A stretch of DNA of 64,000 nucleotides, taken from the NCBI RefSeq assembly GCF_014645695.1, contig NZ_BMMF01000008.1, forward strand, positions 204,731 to 268,730, given 5' to 3'. Under the pieces are notes generated by a model. It made no database searches. It was not told where the DNA came from and saw nothing but the letters and a program-made list of their open reading frames with translations. Position 1 is the first letter of the stretch. Every line of letters starts with the position of its first letter. Positions 8,127 to 16,839 of this stretch are shown one piece after another. A program made the translations under genes and the position numbers. This stretch comes from Salinarimonas ramus (GTDB taxonomy: Bacteria > Pseudomonadota > Alphaproteobacteria > Rhizobiales > Beijerinckiaceae).

Positions 8127-9128
8127 ATGACATCCACGCGCTCCCGCTGTATGGTGCGACGGGCCGCAATCGTGGCCCTCGCCGCCGCGGTCCCGTTCCT
8201 GGCCGCGCTCCCGCACCTGCCGGATACGCTGCCCATCGTCGTTCTGATGCAGAGCCTCCCCGTTCTCGCCTATGCCCTCGCCTGGGTCGTCTGCCTCGCG
8301 CTCGCGGCCCTCCTGTGGCGCGCGGCACGCTGGCCGGTCCTGGCGGCTCTGGCGACGGCGGTGCTTCTCGGCGGGCGCGCGCTCATGCCGAGCGCAGTGG
8401 CGGACGCGCCTGCGGCGTTCACGGTGGCGACCTTCAACACCGATTTCTGGGACCAGCACGGCGAGACCGAGGGGCTCGAGGCCGCCTTCGCCGCCATCGA
8501 CGCCGACGTGCTCCTCCTCCAGGAGCATTTCTACCTCGACCCGCCGGACGTGTTCGAGCCCATCGACCGCGCCCACCTCCTCGTCTCCTGCTGCGACTAC
8601 CCCCACGTCTTCGTCGACGGCGATCTCGTCGTGGCGAGCCGTTTCCCGGGCGTCGACCATTCCCATCCCGACCCCAACGTCCAGCGCCTCACGCTCGAGA
8701 TCGAGGGGCGCGCGGTCGAGGTCGTGAACGTGCACAATCCCGTCCACGTCACCCTCTACGATTCGATCCTGACCGAAGCCTTCTGGGACTTCGCCCGGGA
8801 CGCGGCGGCGGCGCGCAGCCTCGTCTACGAAGCGGTGGACGAGGCCCTCGCGGACGCGCGCGCATCGGAGCGCTCGGCCCTCGTCGGCGGCGACTTCAAC
8901 GCCACCGCGATGATGCCGAGCCTTCGCCGCTCCGTCCTCGGGCCGCTCGGGCGCGATCCCCTCGCCCATCTCGACGGGTCGTTCCCCGTGGGCCTGCCTC
9001 TCTGGCGCATCGATCACGTGGTCTCCACGCCCGACCTCCCGATCGCCTGCGCCTCCATGCCGGCGACGCCGGTCTCCGATCATCGCCCCGTCCGCTGCAC
9101 GGTGACACGCGCCGCATCCGGGGCATGA
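8127..9128 (+). CDS. Membrane-anchored endonuclease/exonuclease/phosphatase family protein
   Basis: The 333-residue protein has an N-terminal hydrophobic block (about residues 10-90, two or three membrane helices). A periplasmic-type EEP catalytic domain follows from about residue 96. Catalytic signatures are present: FNTDFW (N104), LLQEHFY (metal-binding E near 134), VNVHNPVH, GDFNATAMMPSLRR (near 256) and the terminal SDHRPV (H near 317). The family hydrolyses phosphodiesters or phosphomonoesters in nucleic acids, inositol phosphates and lipids. Membrane anchoring next to a prenyl-phosphate pathway makes a lipid-phosphate or sugar-phosphate substrate more likely than DNA, but that is inference. 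The start follows GAGAGGAAACCG, a good ribosome-binding site. Confidence 0.8.
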   Translation: MTSTRSRCMVRRAAIVALAAAVPFLAALPHLPDTLPIVVLMQSLPVLAYALAWVVCLALAALLWRAARWPVLAALATAVLLGGRALMPSAVADAPAAFTVATFNTDFWDQHGETEGLEAAFAAIDADVLLLQEHFYLDPPDVFEPIDRAHLLVSCCDYPHVFVDGDLVVASRFPGVDHSHPDPNVQRLTLEIEGRAVEVVNVHNPVHVTLYDSILTEAFWDFARDAAAARSLVYEAVDEALADARASERSALVGGDFNATAMMPSLRRSVLGPLGRDPLAHLDGSFPVGLPLWRIDHVVSTPDLPIACASMPATPVSDHRPVRCTVTRAASGA

Positions 9129-9131
9129 GCC

Positions 9132-9166
9132 CGCCCGGAGGATGCGCCGCACGCGTCCTCCGGGCG
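9132..9166 (+). terminator. GC-rich hairpin between the phosphatase and reductase genes
   Basis: Fifteen-base arms 9132-9146 and 9152-9166 pair with one G-T wobble around a five-base loop, immediately after the stop codon at 9128. There is no long U-tract, so it may be a weak terminator or an mRNA-stabilising hairpin dividing the locus into two expression units. Confidence 0.6.
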
Positions 9167-9221
9167 AGAATTGAAACGATCCAAGGCCCCGAGGACAAGC
9201 ACCAAGGAAAGGAAACGCGCG

Positions 9222-10241
9222 ATGAGCAACCCCGCAACGCACAACGCCACCACGATCGACGTCGCCGGACATCGCGTCCCGCGCATCGGGATGGGCACCT
9301 GGGCCGTCGCCGGGCCCTTCTTCGCGGGCGACGAGCCGCTCGGCTATGCCGGTGTCGAGGACGAGGCCTCCATCGCCGCGCTGCAGGCGGCCTACGATGC
9401 GGGCGTGCGCTTTTTCGACACGGCCGACGTCTACGGCGCCGGGCACTCGGAGGAGCTCGTCGGGCGGGCGCTGAAGGGCCGCTCCGACGCGGTGATCGCG
9501 ACGAAGCTCGGCCTCGCCTTCGATCCTGCGACGAAGCAGGTGCTCGGCCCCATGAGCGATCCCGCCGCCGTCGTGCCGGCGATCGAGGCGAGCCTGCGGC
9601 GGCTCGGGCGCGACAGCGTCCCGCTCGTCTTCTTCCACCTCAATTCCATGCCCGTCGCGGACGCCGAACCCTATCTCGACGGGCTGGAGACGGCGCGCGC
9701 CCGCGGGCTGATCGAGCGCTTCGGCTGGAGCACGGACTTCCCCGAGAGCGCGCGGGCCGGCGCGCGGCGCGAGGGCTTCGTCGCCGTGCAGCATTGCATG
9801 AACGTGTTCTATTCCGCGCCGACCATGATGGGCGTCGTCGCCGAGCACGGGCTCGTGTCGGTGAACCGCTCGCCGCTGGCGATGGGGCTCCTCACGGGCA
9901 AGTACGGCGCCGACACGGCCATGCCGGACGACGACATCCGCCGCAACAGCTACGGCTGGATGGACTGGTTCAAGGACGGCAAGGTCGCCCCCGAGCACCT
10001 GGAGACGCTGGGCAAGGTGCGCGAAATCCTCACCGTCGGCGGGCGCACGCTCGCCCAGGGCGCGCTCTCCTGGCTCCTCGCCCATTCCCCGCATGCGCTG
10101 CCGATTCCCGGCGCCCGCAACGCGAAGCAGGCGGAAGAGAACGCCGGCGCCATCGCGCACGGCCCCCTGCCGGAGAGCGCCATGCGCGAGATCGAGGCCC
10201 TCGTGCCCCGCGTGCCCGACGGCGAGCCGCGCGAGCGCTGA
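9222..10241 (+). CDS. Aldo/keto reductase
   Basis: This is an NADPH-dependent oxidoreductase of the AKR TIM-barrel family with 339 residues. The catalytic tetrad is visible: D in FFDTADVYG (about 66), Y71 in the same segment, K in AVIATKLGLAF, and H in LVFFHLNSMP. The C-terminal cofactor region reads LPIPGARNAKQAEENAGAI. The ATG at 9222 was chosen because AAGGAAAGGAAA precedes it; an upstream ATG at 9171 would add 17 residues with no ribosome-binding site. It sits inside the sugar-lipid locus, but a hairpin separates it from the preceding gene. Its participation in that pathway is uncertain and a general detoxification role is possible. Confidence 0.88.
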   Translation: MSNPATHNATTIDVAGHRVPRIGMGTWAVAGPFFAGDEPLGYAGVEDEASIAALQAAYDAGVRFFDTADVYGAGHSEELVGRALKGRSDAVIATKLGLAFDPATKQVLGPMSDPAAVVPAIEASLRRLGRDSVPLVFFHLNSMPVADAEPYLDGLETARARGLIERFGWSTDFPESARAGARREGFVAVQHCMNVFYSAPTMMGVVAEHGLVSVNRSPLAMGLLTGKYGADTAMPDDDIRRNSYGWMDWFKDGKVAPEHLETLGKVREILTVGGRTLAQGALSWLLAHSPHALPIPGARNAKQAEENAGAIAHGPLPESAMREIEALVPRVPDGEPRER

Positions 10242-10269
10242 GCCGCGAGACGACGAGAAAGGACGAGCC

Positions 10270-11250
10270 GTGATCCGCTCCCTGCCGCTCCCGAAAGCCT
10301 TCCAGAAAGGACCGCCCGCCCGCCGCACGCTGGTGCGCGCGATGCAGGTCGTCTTCTGGCTCGCCGCCCTCGCGGCGCTCGCCTACGCCTATCGCGCGAA
10401 CGAGGCGGCGATCGTCGAAGCGCTCTCGCGGGTGAGCCCGGTCGCCCTCGCGGCGGCGTGCGCGGTGGCGGCGCTCGGCGCGGTGCCGGGCGCCCTCGCC
10501 TGGGTCGCCCTCGCGCGCGCCGGCGGCATGCCGGTGCCGTGGGGGCGGGGCACGGCGATCTATCTCGTCTCGAACCTCGGCAAGTACGTGCCCGGCGGGT
10601 TCTGGGCGATCCTGTCCCAGGCCGCCCACGCGCGGCCCTGGGGCATGACGCTGCCGCGGGCGGCGGGACTCTTCCTCCTCGCCATGCTCTGCGCGCTCCT
10701 GGCGGCGGGCCTCGTCGGCCTGCCGGCCTTCCTCGGCGCCTTTCGCATCGAGGGCGCGCTCGCCGCGGCCCTCGTGGTCGTCGCGCTCCTCGGCGCGGCG
10801 GCGGCGCTGAAGCTCCTGCCCTTTCTCGCGGGCATCGCCGCGCGGCGCCTGCCCTTCGTGCCGGACGAGAGCCTCCTCGCGCGCCTCGACACCGCCTCGC
10901 TCTCGCGCGCCACCGCGATCATGCTGGTCGCCTGGCCCCTGACCGGGCTGCACCTCGCCATCCTCGCCGCGCCCTTCTCCGACGACGTGATCTTCCTCGT
11001 CTCGGCCTACGCCTTCGCCTCGGCGCTGAGCCTCGTCCTGCCGATCCTCCCCGCCGGCCTCGGCGCGCGCGAGGGCGCGCTCATGGCCTGCCTCGTCGTG
11101 GTGATGCCCGCGGCGGAAGCGGCGGTGATCGTCGTGCTGAGCCGCCTCGTCGTGACGATGGTGGAGCTCGCCGCCGCCGCGCTGGCGAGCCTCGTGCGGC
11201 CCGAGCGACACATAGAGGCGACCCCCGCCCTCGACACCGAGCGTCCCTGA
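10270..11250 (+). CDS. Lysylphosphatidylglycerol synthase TM-region (UPF0104)/flippase-like membrane protein
   Basis: The 326-residue polytopic membrane protein has about eight to nine hydrophobic helices and belongs to the UPF0104/LPG_synthase_TM group. The conserved NLGKYVPGGFW segment is near residue 100 and the ILPAGLGAREG motif near 265, both hallmarks of this family. Members include the membrane half of MprF, which flips lysyl-phosphatidylglycerol, and stand-alone proteins beside glycosyltransferases. No aminoacyl-transfer domain is present, so it cannot make lysyl-lipids itself. The GTG at 10270 follows AAAGGACGAGCC. Placed 22 bp before a GT4 gene, it is a candidate flippase or glycolipid translocase for the locus. 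Confidence 0.8.
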   Translation: MIRSLPLPKAFQKGPPARRTLVRAMQVVFWLAALAALAYAYRANEAAIVEALSRVSPVALAAACAVAALGAVPGALAWVALARAGGMPVPWGRGTAIYLVSNLGKYVPGGFWAILSQAAHARPWGMTLPRAAGLFLLAMLCALLAAGLVGLPAFLGAFRIEGALAAALVVVALLGAAAALKLLPFLAGIAARRLPFVPDESLLARLDTASLSRATAIMLVAWPLTGLHLAILAAPFSDDVIFLVSAYAFASALSLVLPILPAGLGAREGALMACLVVVMPAAEAAVIVVLSRLVVTMVELAAAALASLVRPERHIEATPALDTERP

Positions 11251-11272
11251 CCGCCCCGACGGAGAACGCCCC

Positions 11273-12499
11273 ATGACCGACCGGATGCCCAGCGACAGGC
11301 ACTACGACGTCGCCGTCGCGCTGAACTACTACGCTCCCTACGTCTCGGGCCTCACGGAGACCGCCCGCGTCGTCGCGGAGGAGCTCGCGGCCCGCGGGCG
11401 CTCCGTCGCCGTGGTCACCTGCCGCCACGATCCGGCGCTGCCCGCCTTCGAGCGCCTGCGCGGCGTCGACGTCTACCGCGCACCGGTCCTCGCCACCTTC
11501 GGCCGGGGGCCGATCAGCCCGGCCTTCGCGCCGCTGGTGCGCCGGATCGCGAAGCGTTCGGCGACGCTCCACCTGCACCTGCCGATGCTCGACGCGGTGG
11601 CGATCACGACGGGGCTCTCCCATCCGCGCATCGTCTCGACCTATCACATCGACGTCTGGATCCCGCCCTCCCTCACCTCGCCCCTGCAGATCGCGGGCGT
11701 GAACTGGTCGGCCCGCCGGGCGATCGCGAAGTCGCATCGCGTCGTCGTCAACAGCTTCGATCAGGCCGATCATTCGCTCCTGCGCGACGTGCTGCGCGCG
11801 GGCGACCTGCGCGCGATCCCCGCGCCCTGCCTCGATTCGTCTGGCGGCACGCCCGCCTATCGCGACGGCCCGGGCACGCATGTGGGCTTCCTCGGCCGCA
11901 TCGTGCCCGACAAGGGCATCGAGTTCCTCATCCCCGCCTTCCTGAAGAGCGCGCGCCCCGACGACCGGCTCCTCGTCGCCGGCGAGCATCAGGCCGTGGC
12001 CGGCGGCGGGATCATGCCGCTCCTGCGGCGCCTGGCGAACGACGATCCGCGCATCCGCTTCCTCGGCCCCCTCGACAAGGCGCAGGTGCGCGACTTCTAC
12101 GCCTCGATCGACGTCTTCGCGCTCACCTCGGTGGCGGAGAGCTTCGGCATCGTGCAGGCCGAGGCGATGATGTGCGCCATACCCGTCGTCACCTCCGACA
12201 TCCCCGGCGGGCGCGTACCCGTGCGGGAGACCGGCTTCGGCATCCTCACCGAGCCGCGCGACGTGGACGCCATCGCGCACGCCCTCGAGCGCCTGCGCGC
12301 CATGGACGCGCCGACCCGCGCGGCCCATGCCGAGACCGCGCGGCGCGCCTTCGGGCTCGCCGCCTGCATCGACCGCTACGAGGACACGCTCTTCGCGTGG
12401 AACGCGTCGCAGGTGGCGCGAGAGGCCTCGGCAGCGCCCGACGCCGGCGCGCCTCCCGCCGTGAGTGCGACCGAAGCGGCCGTCGACGGGGCGCGCTGA
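11273..12499 (+). CDS. GT4-family glycosyltransferase
   Basis: This is a retaining glycosyltransferase of the GT-B fold with 408 residues. The N-terminal acceptor domain begins with ALNYYAPYVSGLTETARVVAEEL. The C-terminal nucleotide-sugar domain contains GFLGRIVPDKGIEFLIPAF and the EX7E motif ESFGIVQAE, followed by AMMCAIPVVTSDIPGGRVPV. The last 30 residues are alanine-rich and probably disordered. The ATG at 11273 is preceded by GACGGAGAACGCCCC. It ends the plus-strand locus. The enzyme is cytoplasmic or membrane-peripheral and would add a hexose or related sugar to a lipid or phosphate acceptor; the specificity cannot be read from sequence. Confidence 0.9.
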   Translation: MTDRMPSDRHYDVAVALNYYAPYVSGLTETARVVAEELAARGRSVAVVTCRHDPALPAFERLRGVDVYRAPVLATFGRGPISPAFAPLVRRIAKRSATLHLHLPMLDAVAITTGLSHPRIVSTYHIDVWIPPSLTSPLQIAGVNWSARRAIAKSHRVVVNSFDQADHSLLRDVLRAGDLRAIPAPCLDSSGGTPAYRDGPGTHVGFLGRIVPDKGIEFLIPAFLKSARPDDRLLVAGEHQAVAGGGIMPLLRRLANDDPRIRFLGPLDKAQVRDFYASIDVFALTSVAESFGIVQAEAMMCAIPVVTSDIPGGRVPVRETGFGILTEPRDVDAIAHALERLRAMDAPTRAAHAETARRAFGLAACIDRYEDTLFAWNASQVAREASAAPDAGAPPAVSATEAAVDGAR

Positions 12500-12509
12500 C
12501 CGCTACGCC

Positions 12510-12537
12510 TTGCATTTCACGGCATAACCGCCATAAT
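12510..12537 (+). promoter_or_regulatory. Probable sigma-70 promoter of rpsU
   Basis: TTGCAT (12510-12515) and CATAAT (12532-12537) are separated by 16 bp just after the GT4 stop codon. The next plus-strand gene is rpsU at 12759, which would leave a leader of roughly 215 nt. No recognisable riboswitch was seen in that leader. Confidence 0.45.
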
Positions 12538-12758
12538 CCAGGCCTCCCGCTTCGCCTGCGCGTCGCGGGACGTCCGCCGCGTTCCCATGTCTCGCGGCTG
12601 GCTGGAGCCCTTCGTCGGCCCCGCATCCAGGCTCTTCGGAGCCCGCCAGAGCCTCGACTCGACCCGTCATCCGAGTCCGGCCGCCCGGCATCCGCCGGGA
12701 GCGCGAGATCGTCTATTTTCGTCGGCGCCGAGCGCCGCGCAACACGAGGAGAGAGTTT

Positions 12759-13004
12759 TTGCAGGTACTCGTTCGCGACAACAACGTCGATCAGGCGCTG
12801 CGCGTCCTGAAGAAGAAGATGCAGCGCGAGGGCGTCTTCCGTGAGATGAAGAAGCGCCGCTCCTTCGAGAAGCCCTCCGAGAAGCGCGCCCGCGAGAAGG
12901 CCGAGGCCGTCCGCCGCGCCCGAAAGCTCGCCCGCAAGCAGGCCCAGCGCGAGGGGCTCCTGCCCATGCGCAAGAAGGTCGCCGCCGCCGGCGGCCGTCG
13001 CTGA
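12759..13004 (+). CDS. rpsU: 30S ribosomal protein S21
   Basis: This is small ribosomal subunit protein bS21, which binds near the 3' end of 16S rRNA and helps engage mRNA. The 81 residues ([20 protein letters not shown] at the start, lysine- and arginine-rich throughout, tail [10 protein letters not shown]) match the alphaproteobacterial S21 form. The start codon is TTG at 12759, directly after a T-run. An AGGAGAGAG Shine-Dalgarno lies upstream, and no ATG fits the conserved N terminus. The gene is flanked by a promoter-like element upstream and by a GC hairpin downstream where it converges with ubiG. Confidence 0.96.
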   Translation: MQVLVRDNNVDQALRVLKKKMQREGVFREMKKRRSFEKPSEKRAREKAEAVRRARKLARKQAQREGLLPMRKKVAAAGGRR

Positions 13005-13022
13005 GCCCGTCCGTCCGTCGTC

Positions 13023-13044
13023 CCGCCGGCACAGCCGCCGGCGG
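13023..13044. terminator. Hairpin between convergent rpsU and ubiG
   Basis: Arms CCGCCGGC (13023-13030) and GCCGGCGG (13037-13044) enclose a six-base loop in the 70-bp gap between two converging genes. It lacks a U-tract on either strand, so it is only a candidate bidirectional terminator. Confidence 0.4.
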
Positions 13045-13074
13045 CGCGGCGAGACGAAGAAGGCGTGCGTTTCG

Positions 13075-13839
13075 TCAGCCTTCGGGCCGCTCCGCGTAGG
13101 CCATGTAGTTCACGGCCGTGTCGCGGGAGATGCCCCAGGCGTCCTTCAACGGATTGTAGGTCACGCCCGTCACGTCGCGCACGGCGAGCCCGCCCGCGCG
13201 CATCGACGTCTCGAGCTCGTCGGGCGTGACGAACTTGTCCCATTCGTGCGTGCCTTTCGGCAGCCAGCCGAGCACGTATTCCGCGCCCACGATGGCGAGC
13301 CCCCACGCCTTGAGCGTGCGGTTGATCGTCGCCATGAAGAGCAGCCCGCCCGGCTTCACCGCCTGCGCGCAGGTGCGCACGAAGGCGTCCGGGTCCGGCA
13401 CGTGCTCCACGACCTCCATCGCGATGACGACGTCGAAGCGCTCGCCGCGCTCGACCACGGTCTCCACCGTCTCCTGCGCGTAGCTCACGGGCACGCCCGA
13501 GCGCGCGGCGTGGAGGCGCGCGACCTCGACGTTGGTGGGTGCCGGGTCGAGGCCCTTGGCGTCGGCGCCGAGCCGCGCCAGGGGCTCGGTGAGGAGTCCA
13601 CCGCCGCAGCCGACGTCGAGGAGCGTCAGCCCCTCGAGCGGCGCGCCGTCGCGCGGATCGCGGCCGAACTGCTCCGCCACCCGGTCGCGGATGTAGGAGA
13701 GCCGCACCGGGTTGAACTTGTGGAGCGTGCGCATGGGGCCCTTGGGGTCCCACCAGGTGCGGGCAATGCGCTCGAAGCGCGCGACCTCGTCTGGATCGAC
13801 GGCGGCGGCTTCATTGAGACGCGGATCGGCGGCGGACAT
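13075..13839 (-). CDS. ubiG: Bifunctional 2-polyprenyl-6-hydroxyphenol methylase/3-demethylubiquinol 3-O-methyltransferase
   Basis: This SAM-dependent methyltransferase performs both O-methylations of ubiquinone biosynthesis. The 254 residues include the family N terminus VDPDEVARFERIARTWWDPK with the following GPMRTLHKFNPVRLSYI. The SAM-binding motif I is LLDVGCGGGLLTEPLARLG. The downstream motifs IAMEVVEHVPDP and FMATINRTLKAWGLAIVGAE are UbiG-specific. The length is typical. The gene is monocistronic on the minus strand and converges with rpsU. Confidence 0.95.
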   Translation of the reverse strand: MSAADPRLNEAAAVDPDEVARFERIARTWWDPKGPMRTLHKFNPVRLSYIRDRVAEQFGRDPRDGAPLEGLTLLDVGCGGGLLTEPLARLGADAKGLDPAPTNVEVARLHAARSGVPVSYAQETVETVVERGERFDVVIAMEVVEHVPDPDAFVRTCAQAVKPGGLLFMATINRTLKAWGLAIVGAEYVLGWLPKGTHEWDKFVTPDELETSMRAGGLAVRDVTGVTYNPLKDAWGISRDTAVNYMAYAERPEG

Positions 13840-13933
13840 GCATGACGCTCCTCGAACGGGCGCCGCCTCGAACGGGACGACGACCCCGGCGGCGGGAGGG
13901 CCATCGTCCTCGCGTCGTCTCTCGCGACGCGGA

Positions 13934-14227
13934 TCAGGAGAAGTCGCAGGCGATGCCCTTGATCTCCCAATCCGCGTAGCGCACGGGCTCGAGCCCGCCG
14001 CGCCCGTTCTTCTCGGGCTCGCGGGAGATCTCCTCGGCGCGCGCGTCGATGGCGGCCCGGCGCGCCGCCGCCTCCTCGAGCGCGCGGCGCGCGGCGGGGG
14101 AGAGCGTCTTGCCGGGCGCGGCGCCGGGCATCTCGACCGACGGCATCTCGGCCGACGGCGTCCCGGCGGATGCCGTTTCCGCCACCGGCGTCTCGGCCGC
14201 CCGGCCGTCTCGCATCTCGTCTCGCAT
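13934..14227 (-). CDS. DUF1674 protein (succinate dehydrogenase assembly factor 4-like)
   Basis: The C terminus NGRGGLEPVRYADWEIKG followed by IACDFS is the conserved DUF1674/SDHAF4 signature. In other organisms this family assists insertion or protection of FAD-loaded SdhA during succinate dehydrogenase assembly. The start at 14227 (97 residues) is chosen because GGGAGG lies 7 nt upstream. An ATG at 14317 or 14380 would extend the protein into or past the divergent htpX leader. The N-terminal half is low-complexity (alternating Ala, Glu, Pro) and probably disordered. It lies next to but divergent from htpX. The functional transfer from eukaryotic SDHAF4 is established for the family only in general terms. 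Confidence 0.82.
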   Translation of the reverse strand: MRDEMRDGRAAETPVAETASAGTPSAEMPSVEMPGAAPGKTLSPAARRALEEAAARRAAIDARAEEISREPEKNGRGGLEPVRYADWEIKGIACDFS

Positions 14228-14366
14228 CCGCGCCTCCCGTGGCGAGGGGGTCACCGCGCGATCCGGGCGGGCGCGCGCCGTGCGAGCCTTGCCGGAACGG
14301 ATCGGGTGATCCCACATTCCTGTCGTGCCCCTCATATAGGGGTCCTTTCCGTCGAGGCACACCGCG

Positions 14367-15305
14367 ATGAACGTGGTCAAGACCGCACTCCTCCTCGCCG
14401 CGCTGACCGCGCTCTTCGGCGTCGTCGGCTACTGGATCGGCGGATCCGGCGGCATGCTGATCGCGCTCGGCCTCGCCGCGGCGACGAACCTCTACGCCTA
14501 CTGGAATTCCGACCGGCTGGCGCTGCGCGCCCACCGCGCCCGGGAGGTGGACGCCGCGAGCGCGCCCGAGCTCGTCGGCATGGTCCACGACCTCGCCGTG
14601 CGCGCGGGCCTGCCGCCGCCGCGGGTCTACCTGATCGACAATCCGCAGCCCAATGCCTTCGCCACCGGGCGAAACCCGCAGAACGCCGCCGTCGCCGCGA
14701 CGACGGGGCTCCTGCGCACGCTGTCGACCGAGGAGGTAGCGGGCGTCATGGCGCACGAGCTCGCCCACGTGAAGAACCGCGACACGCTGATCATGACCGT
14801 CAGCGCCACCTTGGCCGGCGCGCTGGCGACGCTCGCGCAGTTCGGCTTCCTCTTCGGCGGGCGCGAGCGGCAGAACCCCATCGCGCTCGTCGCCATGATC
14901 ATCCTCGCGCCGATCGGCGCCATGATCGTGCAGATGGCGATCTCGCGCACCCGCGAGTACGACGCCGATCGGATGGGCGCGGAGATCTGCGGCAATCCGC
15001 TCTGGCTCGCCTCCGCGCTGCGGAAGATCGCCGGCGGCGTCGCGCGCGCCGTCAACCCGGATGCGGAGAACCACCCGGCGAGCGCGCCGCTCTTCATCGT
15101 CAATCCGCTCAAGGGCGGGGCCATCGACGGGCTGTTCTCCACGCATCCGGCCACCGAGAACCGCGTCGCCGCCCTCGTCGCCATGGCGCGCGAGAGCGGG
15201 ATCGGCGGCGATATGGGCGACGGCGGGCTCGGCGCGGCGTCGCCCCCGCCCGAGCGCGCGAGCGGCCCGTGGGGCGCGCGGCGCTCGCGCCGGCCGTGGG
15301 GATGA
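14367..15305 (+). CDS. htpX: Membrane zinc metalloprotease HtpX
   Basis: HtpX is an M48 inner-membrane protease that degrades misfolded membrane proteins, overlapping with FtsH. The 312-residue protein has two N-terminal membrane helices (about 5-48) and the zinc motif HELAH (H130, E131, H134). A second hydrophobic pair spans about 143-195, and the third ligand is E197 in [10 protein letters not shown]. The C terminus carries [12 protein letters not shown], a family signature, and then a Pro/Arg-rich tail. The start at 14367 is the only one that keeps the first helix. Confidence 0.94.
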   Translation: MNVVKTALLLAALTALFGVVGYWIGGSGGMLIALGLAAATNLYAYWNSDRLALRAHRAREVDAASAPELVGMVHDLAVRAGLPPPRVYLIDNPQPNAFATGRNPQNAAVAATTGLLRTLSTEEVAGVMAHELAHVKNRDTLIMTVSATLAGALATLAQFGFLFGGRERQNPIALVAMIILAPIGAMIVQMAISRTREYDADRMGAEICGNPLWLASALRKIAGGVARAVNPDAENHPASAPLFIVNPLKGGAIDGLFSTHPATENRVAALVAMARESGIGGDMGDGGLGAASPPPERASGPWGARRSRRPWG

Positions 15306-15368
15306 GGTAGAGGGAGCCTCCCCGCGCCCGGCAGGCGGATCGTGCGGGAGACGGAAAGGACGGTTCAC

Positions 15369-16673
15369 GTGGCGGACGAACAGCCGGGCCTCGGCGCGCG
15401 AAGGCTCGCCTTCGCGGCCCTGGAGGAGACGCTGCGGGTGCGCCGCGCCCTCGACGACGTGCTCGCGGCGCGTGCCCCCGTGGCGGCGCTGGAGCCGCGC
15501 GATCTCGGTCTCGCCCGCGCCATCGCCGTGACGGCGCTGCGGCGCCTCGGCACGATCCGCGCGGCCCTGGCGGAGCGGCTCTCCCAGCCCGTCGGCGATC
15601 CGCGGCTCGAGGCGCTCCTCGTCGCCGGCGCCGCGCAGATCCTCTTCCTCGACGTGCCCGATCACGCCGCCGTCGCCACCGCCGTCGACCTCGCCCGAGA
15701 GGAGCGCCGGCTCGCCCGCGCGGCGGGGCTGATCAACGCCGTGCTGCGTCGGGTCGCGCGCGAGCGCGACGCCGTTCTCGCCGAGGCGGAGGCCGACCCG
15801 CTGCGCGACGCGCCCACCTGGCTCGCAGCCCGCTGGGTCGCGACCTACGGCGAGGCGAGCGCCGCCGAGATCGCCCGCGCCCATCGCCGCGAGGCGGCGC
15901 TCGACCTCACGGTGAAGGGCGACCCGCAGCAATGGGTGGACGCGCTGGAGGCCCGGCTCCTGCCCACGGGAACGCTGCGCGTCGCCGCGCGCGCGCCGGT
16001 GCCAGAGCTTCCCGGCTATGCCGAGGGCGCCTGGTGGGTGCAGGACGCCGCCGCCGCGCTCCCTGCGACGCTGCTCGGGGCGAGACCGGGGATGCGCATC
16101 GCCGATCTGTGCGCGGCGCCGGGCGGCAAGACCGCGCAGCTCGCCGCCGCCGGCGCGGACGTCCTCGCCGTAGATCGCTCGGCGAAGCGGCTCGAGCGCC
16201 TCTCCGAGAACCTCGCGCGTCTCGGGCTCGGCGCCGAGACCCGCGCCGTCGACGCCCTCGCCCTGCCCGAGGACGCGCTTTTCGACGCTGTCCTCCTCGA
16301 TGCGCCCTGCTCCTCCACCGGGACGCTGCGCCGCCATCCCGATGTCGCCTGGACGAAGGACGAGGGCGACGTCGCCAAGCTCGCCGCGCTCCAGGCGCGC
16401 CTCCTCGACAAGGCGGCGGCGATAACCAAGCCCGGTGGCGTCCTCGTCTACTGCACCTGCTCGCTGGAGCCGGAGGAAGGCGAGGCGCAGGCGGCGGCCT
16501 TCCTCGCGCGCCACCAGGATTTCGCGCGCGAGCCGATTGATCCGCAGGAGATCGGCTGCGCCTCGGCGCTCCTCACCGCCGACGGCGACCTGCGCGTCCT
16601 GCCGCATCTCGGGCTCGCTCCCGAGGCGCCGGGTCTCGACGGCTTCTACGCCACCCGCCTGCGCAAGCGCTGA
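15369..16673 (+). CDS. rsmB: RsmB/NOP family 16S rRNA m5C methyltransferase
   Basis: This enzyme methylates cytosine in rRNA (C967 of 16S rRNA in E. coli RsmB). The N-terminal NusB-like RNA-binding domain covers about residues 5-130. The C-terminal catalytic domain shows the SAM motif IADLCAAPGGKTAQLAAAG. The two catalytic cysteines lie in LLDAPCSSTGTLRRHPDV and VYCTCSLEPEEGE. The GTG at 15369 is chosen because GGAAAGGA lies 8 nt upstream. A GTG at 15342 would add nine residues. With 434 residues the length fits RsmB. It follows htpX by 63 bp. Confidence 0.9.
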   Translation: MADEQPGLGARRLAFAALEETLRVRRALDDVLAARAPVAALEPRDLGLARAIAVTALRRLGTIRAALAERLSQPVGDPRLEALLVAGAAQILFLDVPDHAAVATAVDLAREERRLARAAGLINAVLRRVARERDAVLAEAEADPLRDAPTWLAARWVATYGEASAAEIARAHRREAALDLTVKGDPQQWVDALEARLLPTGTLRVAARAPVPELPGYAEGAWWVQDAAAALPATLLGARPGMRIADLCAAPGGKTAQLAAAGADVLAVDRSAKRLERLSENLARLGLGAETRAVDALALPEDALFDAVLLDAPCSSTGTLRRHPDVAWTKDEGDVAKLAALQARLLDKAAAITKPGGVLVYCTCSLEPEEGEAQAAAFLARHQDFAREPIDPQEIGCASALLTADGDLRVLPHLGLAPEAPGLDGFYATRLRKR

Positions 16674-16839
16674 GACGAAGACACACCATCTCACCACCTG
16701 GGATGAGGTCCGGCACGAGGATTGCGGGAACGCAGCGGCTGCATCGCACCGGCGCGGGTTGACTTCGGGTCGCCTCACGCCACACTCCCGACACGCCGCA
16801 ACCGGCACCCGGCGATGCGCCGAATGGGAGCGTCACGCG

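Noticed and set aside
9171..9221. Upstream ATG giving 17 extra residues to the aldo/keto reductase
   Set aside because: No ribosome-binding site precedes it, whereas AAGGAAAGGAAA precedes the ATG at 9222; the extra residues are not part of the family.
16759..16787. Possible promoter TTGACT with a weak -10 before the miniature tail-collar gene
   Set aside because: The -35 box is good but the -10 hexamer (ACACTC) is poor, so it was not listed as a feature.
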